Source: Thalassolituus sp. UBA1087 (GTDB lineage Bacteria; Pseudomonadota; Gammaproteobacteria; Pseudomonadales; Oceanobacteraceae). From it: a DNA stretch of 64,000 nucleotides. The stretch covers positions 186,001 through 250,000 of the forward strand of contig DCCG01000042.1 in NCBI GenBank assembly GCA_002314145.1, written 5' to 3'. Below are positions 60,133-64,000 of this stretch, piece by piece. The notes under the pieces are model-generated. The model was not told where the DNA came from. It made no database searches and worked only from the letters and a program-made list of their open reading frames with translations. A program made the position numbers and the translations under genes. The first letter of the stretch is position 1. The number at the start of each line of letters is the position of its first letter.

Positions 60133-61416
60133 ATGCTGGACGTTAAGTTTATTCGCGAAAACCTGGAGCAGGTCACCTCGGCTCTGGGCAAAAAGGGGTT
60201 TGTTTTCAACGCTGAAGAGTTCAGTCAACTGGATGAGCAGCGCAAATCGGCACTGACCCGGGCTCAGTCGTTACAGGCAGAAAAGAAGAAAGCGTCCAAG
60301 CAGATCGGCCAGCTGATTGGTCAGGGCATGTCGCCGGAAGATGCCAAAGCTCAGGTGATGGGCAGCATCGATTCGGATATTTCAGACGCTGAACAGGCCG
60401 CCAGAGAAGCAGAACAGGCATTGCATACCCTGCTGATGAGCATCCCTAACGTACCGGATGAGTCTGTGCCGTTCGGTCAGGATGAAGACGACAATATTGA
60501 AGTGCTGACGTGGGGCGAGCCAACACAATTCAGCTTTGAGCCAAAAGATCACGTTGATCTGGGTGAGCCCCTGGGGCTGAGTTTTGATGATGGTGCCGTG
60601 GTGGCGGGTTCCCGCTTTGTGGCGATGAGTGGTGCTATGGCCAGACTGCACCGCGCCATTGCCCAGTTTATGCTGGATACTCATGCCGAAGAGCACGGAT
60701 ATACTGAAACGTATGTCCCTTATCTGGTGAATAGTCAGGCACTGGAGGGCACGGGTCAGCTGCCAAAATTTGAAGAAGACCTGTTTAAAATTCCGGGCGC
60801 CCAGGGCGATAAAGATTTTTACCTGATTCCGACGGCAGAAGTACCGGTCACCAATTTATTGCGTGAATCCGTCACAGACGCCGAACTGCCCATCAAAAAA
60901 GTAGCGCACACCCCCTGTTTCCGCAGTGAAGCCGGCAGTTATGGCCGTGATACCCGGGGTATGATCCGCCAGCATCAGTTCGACAAAGTGGAGCTGGTAC
61001 AGTTTGTTAAAGCCGAAGATTCTGAAGCAACACTGGAAGAATTAACCGGTCATGCAGAAGCTATCCTGCAGAAACTGAATCTGCCTTACCGCAAGGTTAT
61101 TCTGTGCGGTGGTGATCTGGGATTCTCGGCGCGTAAAACCTACGACCTTGAAGTCTGGCTGCCGGGACAACAGAAATATCGTGAAATTTCTTCCTGCAGT
61201 AATTTCGCCGATTATCAGGCGCGACGCATGCAGGCGCGCTGGCGTAATCCACAAACCGGCAAACCGGAACTGCTGCATACGCTGAATGGTTCCGGTCTGG
61301 CCGTAGGGCGCACCATGGTTGCTGTGCTGGAAAATTACCAGCAGGAAGACGGCAGTATTATTGTGCCTGAAGCACTGCGTCCTTATATGCGTGGTCTTGA
61401 GGTAATTTCTCTATGA
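60133..61416 (+). CDS. serS: Seryl-tRNA synthetase
   Basis: A 427-residue class II synthetase (E. coli 430). The N-terminal coiled coil (about 27-100) reaches for tRNA. Motif 2 FRSEAGSYGRDTRGMIRQHQFDKVE and motif 3 LNGSGLAVGRTMVAVLENYQ are visible; the serine site includes YLIPTAEVPVTNLL. The start is ATG 60133 with a weak ribosome site. It overlaps cysG by 4 nt (ATGA), so the two are coupled. Confidence 0.97.
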   Translation: MLDVKFIRENLEQVTSALGKKGFVFNAEEFSQLDEQRKSALTRAQSLQAEKKKASKQIGQLIGQGMSPEDAKAQVMGSIDSDISDAEQAAREAEQALHTLLMSIPNVPDESVPFGQDEDDNIEVLTWGEPTQFSFEPKDHVDLGEPLGLSFDDGAVVAGSRFVAMSGAMARLHRAIAQFMLDTHAEEHGYTETYVPYLVNSQALEGTGQLPKFEEDLFKIPGAQGDKDFYLIPTAEVPVTNLLRESVTDAELPIKKVAHTPCFRSEAGSYGRDTRGMIRQHQFDKVELVQFVKAEDSEATLEELTGHAEAILQKLNLPYRKVILCGGDLGFSARKTYDLEVWLPGQQKYREISSCSNFADYQARRMQARWRNPQTGKPELLHTLNGSGLAVGRTMVAVLENYQQEDGSIIVPEALRPYMRGLEVISL

Positions 61417-62783
61417 TGACACTTCCCCTCGTACTGCGGGGGGATGTACGTCCCTTCGTCATCGTTGGTGGTGGCCCTGTTGCTGCCCGTAAAGCGGATA
61501 CCCTGGTAAAAGCCGGCGCTGAGGTGTTGCTGATTGCGCCTCAGGTCACGGCGGATATTCAGTCGCTGGCGGATGATGGCGCTCTGACACTGGCGCTGCG
61601 CGAAGCGCAGTCCGGTGAAGTATTCCGCGCTGGCTCTTTTGTGGTGCTGGCCACCAATGACGCCGACACCAATCAACAACTGGCTGAGCAGGCCAGAGCG
61701 CAGCACTGTTTTGTCTGTCGTACCGATCAGCCGGATGATAACGACTTTATTTTCCCGGCTGTCATTGACCGTTCCCCCCTGATGGTCAGTGTTTCCACCC
61801 GTGGTTCCGCCCCGGCGTTGACGCGCCATATCCGGCAACGGCTGGAGGCTTTCATTCCTCAGGACTATGGCCGCCTTGCCGGTTATGCCGAATCTCTGCG
61901 TGAACGGGTTAAATCCCTGCTGCCAAAGCAGGAGCGGGCGGCATTCTGGCGTCGCTGGCTCAACAGCCGGGCACCGGAAATGATTCTTGCGCGTCAGCCA
62001 CAACGGGCTGAGGCAGAAACGGAAGCCTGTCTGCAGGGGCAACAGATGCAGGGCGAAGTGGCCCTCGTTGGTGCCGGCCCCGGTGATCCTGATCTGCTGA
62101 CCTTCCGGGCGCTGCGCCTGATTCAGTCGGCGGATGTGGTGTTTTACGACCGCCTGGTCGGTGATGGCATTATGGATCTGGTCGATCCTGCTGCTGAAAA
62201 ATATTATGTCGGCAAAAAAATGAGCCACCATTCAGTGCCGCAGGATGACATTAATCAATTGCTTATCCATGCCGCACAGGAAGGAAAAAGAGTGCTGCGA
62301 CTGAAGGGGGGCGATCCCTTTATTTTTGGTCGTGGCGGCGAAGAAATTCAGCAGCTGGCCGGTACCGGTATTCCTTTTCAGGTGGTGCCGGGCATTACTG
62401 CCGCCAGTGGTTGCGCCGCTTATGCCGGTATACCCCTGACTCATCGTGATTATGCTCAGAGCGTTCGTTTTGTTACCGGCCATCTTAAAAACGGCACCTG
62501 CAATCTGCCCTGGAATGAATTGATTCACCCGGATCAGACGCTGGTGATTTATATGGGCCTGAACGGTTTGCCGGTTATCTGCAGTCAGCTTATAGCCGCT
62601 GGTATGCCACCGGAGACTCCGGTGGCTCTGGTCGAAAAAGGCACGCTGCCGGAACAGAAAGTCCATATAGGAACGCTGAGCAGCATGCCGCAATACATCG
62701 AGGGGCGGGAAATACACGCACCGACACTGACGATTGTGGGGGATGTGGTGCGCCTGCATGAAACCCTCAAATGGCGCCCCTGA
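61413..62783 (+). CDS. cysG: Siroheme synthase CysG
   Basis: A 456-residue fusion. The N-terminal part (about 1-205) is a precorrin-2 dehydrogenase/ferrochelatase with NAD site VIVGGGPVAARKAD (17-30). The C-terminal part (from about 217, VALVGAGPGDPDLLT) is uroporphyrinogen-III methyltransferase with GGDPFIFGRGGEE and VPGITAASGCAAYAGIPLTHR. Siroheme is needed by sulfite and nitrite reductases, linking it to cysH. It overlaps serS by 4 nt, as in pseudomonads. Confidence 0.97.
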   Translation: MMTLPLVLRGDVRPFVIVGGGPVAARKADTLVKAGAEVLLIAPQVTADIQSLADDGALTLALREAQSGEVFRAGSFVVLATNDADTNQQLAEQARAQHCFVCRTDQPDDNDFIFPAVIDRSPLMVSVSTRGSAPALTRHIRQRLEAFIPQDYGRLAGYAESLRERVKSLLPKQERAAFWRRWLNSRAPEMILARQPQRAEAETEACLQGQQMQGEVALVGAGPGDPDLLTFRALRLIQSADVVFYDRLVGDGIMDLVDPAAEKYYVGKKMSHHSVPQDDINQLLIHAAQEGKRVLRLKGGDPFIFGRGGEEIQQLAGTGIPFQVVPGITAASGCAAYAGIPLTHRDYAQSVRFVTGHLKNGTCNLPWNELIHPDQTLVIYMGLNGLPVICSQLIAAGMPPETPVALVEKGTLPEQKVHIGTLSSMPQYIEGREIHAPTLTIVGDVVRLHETLKWRP

Positions 62784-62847
62784 CCAAAGCAATTCTGATT
62801 TCCTGTTCTAAGCTTAGGCTCAATAATGGAGATTATCGGGCCGGAGC

Positions 62848-64000
62848 ATGAACATTCTTAATTCCCTCAGAATACGAACCAAAATACTGACCCTGGCCGG
62901 GGTTGCGATTGTTGGTTTTTTGATCAGTTTTTTCGTCAATATGAATATGAACACCGCGAATTCCCAGCGGCTGGAACGCATTCAGAAAACTTTTTTCCCT
63001 GTGGTTGAAACTTCCAAAGCGAACATTGAACGGCTGGCCAGAATTGAAGAACTGTTTTCCACCGCAGTAACCACGGGCGATCAGGATTTCGTCGTCACGG
63101 CAGAAAAACTCGGTCAATCCATGGAATCCGGTTTTCAGACACTGGAATCTCTGTGGCCGGAGCAGGCCGCTGACGTTAAAAACAGCCGGCGTCTGTTTAA
63201 TGAATATTTTCGCGATGCCCGCCAGTTAGCGGCCGGCATGATTGATGGTTCGCTGGATCCGATGGCCATCGGACCGACCATCGAAAAAATGAATAACGCA
63301 CTGGCAGCCGCAAAAATAAATCTCAAAGAATACGCCGACAGCGGTGTTTCAGCGTTCAACAAAACCGTCGAAACCTCGAACAAAGCGGCAAAAAATGCGC
63401 TGTCTATGGGGGTGATTATCACGCTGGTGACACTGGCAATAGTCGGTGTGGTGGCCTGGTCTATGGCGCGCGGGATTAATGCATCAGTGTCACGCCTGGT
63501 CAGATCTCTGCGCGATATCGCCAGTGGTGAAGGGGATCTGACATCGCGGATAGAAATATCGGCTCAGGATGAAATCGGCGACGTGGTGCACTGGTTTAAC
63601 CTCTTTATAGAAAAGCTGCACCGCAATATCGGTGAAGTCGTCAGTACCACTCATCCGCTGGCAGAATTGTCGGCCAACCTGGGTAGTCTGACGTCGGAAA
63701 CGTCAGACATAACCGGCAAGCAAAACCGTGCTACCGAACAAACATCACTACTGGTGGACGAAATGGTTGCCAGTGTGCAGGAGGTTTCCGGCCATGCCGG
63801 GTCTGCTGCCCGTGAAGCGACAGAAGCCGATCAGGCAGCCAAAGAAGGGCGCTCAATTGTTAAAGACACGGTGCAGAGTATTAATGAACTGGCGGGTGAA
63901 GTGGAACACGCCAGTGAGGTAATCCGCAAACTCGAAGCCGATACCGCTAATGTCGGCAGTATTCTGGATGTGATTAAAAGTATTGCCGAACAGACCAATC
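62848..64000 (+). CDS. Methyl-accepting chemotaxis protein (cut by window edge)
   Basis: An open frame from ATG 62848, with CCGGAG just upstream, runs to the window end without a stop (384 codons seen). It has a helix at about 13-32 and a periplasmic helical sensor domain (about 33-183). A second helix lies near 187-206, then a HAMP domain (LVRSLRDIASGEGDLTSRIEI...DEIGDVVHWFN) and the start of the signalling coiled coil with VASVQEVSGHAG. The ligand cannot be guessed. The conserved hairpin tip lies outside the window. Confidence 0.93.
   Translation, partial: MNILNSLRIRTKILTLAGVAIVGFLISFFVNMNMNTANSQRLERIQKTFFPVVETSKANIERLARIEELFSTAVTTGDQDFVVTAEKLGQSMESGFQTLESLWPEQAADVKNSRRLFNEYFRDARQLAAGMIDGSLDPMAIGPTIEKMNNALAAAKINLKEYADSGVSAFNKTVETSNKAAKNALSMGVIITLVTLAIVGVVAWSMARGINASVSRLVRSLRDIASGEGDLTSRIEISAQDEIGDVVHWFNLFIEKLHRNIGEVVSTTHPLAELSANLGSLTSETSDITGKQNRATEQTSLLVDEMVASVQEVSGHAGSAAREATEADQAAKEGRSIVKDTVQSINELAGEVEHASEVIRKLEADTANVGSILDVIKSIAEQTN

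Overview
The window is chromosomal DNA of a gammaproteobacterium, most like the Oceanospirillales/Pseudomonadales. The clues are the gene order monomeric icd - cspD - clpS - clpA - infA - bpt - aat - ftsK - lolA - rarA - crcB - serS - cysG, the presence of thrH, an iron-sulfur type CysH next to CysB, and the run 4.5S RNA - dnaX - ybaB - recR - rnd - ycgL - ycgN. Base composition looks even and moderate. I see no insertion sequence, prophage, CRISPR array, tRNA or rRNA. The genus cannot be fixed from the sequence alone. Both ends cut a gene: a Lon-like ATPase at the left and a chemotaxis receptor at the right.

Layout. (1) 1-7150: a partial Lon-like gene, ybfE, a lipoprotein, 4.5S RNA, then a tightly packed run dnaX-ybaB-recR-rnd-ycgL-ycgN plus a small membrane protein. 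dnaX carries a ten-A slippery run that should yield a short gamma form, and RecR has an unusual C-terminus. (2) 7405-12540: a YLATT-like membrane protein, a large membrane-anchored von Willebrand A (VWA) protein, and a MoxR ATPase / CoxE-like VWA pair. (3) 12644-23486: a compact ten-gene co-directional run. It encodes two predicted outer-membrane barrels, a thioredoxin-like protein, three periplasmic or lipid-anchored proteins (two with TPR repeats), two small periplasmic proteins, a TolQ/MotA-type channel, two ExbD/TolR-type proteins and a TonB-like protein with an AgmX/PglI-type C-terminus. It resembles the Agl-Glt machine of myxobacteria and is the best candidate for an under-described system. 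(4) 23546-31727: lipid metabolism (MaoC hydratase, lipase-like hydrolase, FadD), HrpA helicase and MlaA. (5) 31795-42674: DAHP synthase, a sulfur group (TauE-like transporter, CysB, CysH), ThrH, a Tus-like replication terminator protein, a TerB-like protein, transaldolase, a rhodanese and DusA. (6) 42951-47485: alcohol dehydrogenase, an RcnB/CigR-like protein, and hflD-mnmA-nudJ-rluE. (7) 47754-64000: monomeric isocitrate dehydrogenase with two candidate operator copies upstream, then a protein-quality block (cspD, clpS, clpA, infA, bpt, aat) that forms a near-complete N-degron pathway, then ftsK, lolA, rarA, crcB, serS, cysG and a partial chemotaxis receptor.

How the genes work together. clpS/clpA read N-terminal degrons that aat and bpt create by adding Leu/Phe or Leu. 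cysB, cysH, the TauE-like transporter and cysG serve sulfate assimilation and its siroheme cofactor. ftsK and the tus-like gene both act on the chromosome terminus. In the 12.6-23.5 kb cluster a proton-driven inner-membrane motor would push on periplasmic and outer-membrane partners; what it moves cannot be told from sequence.
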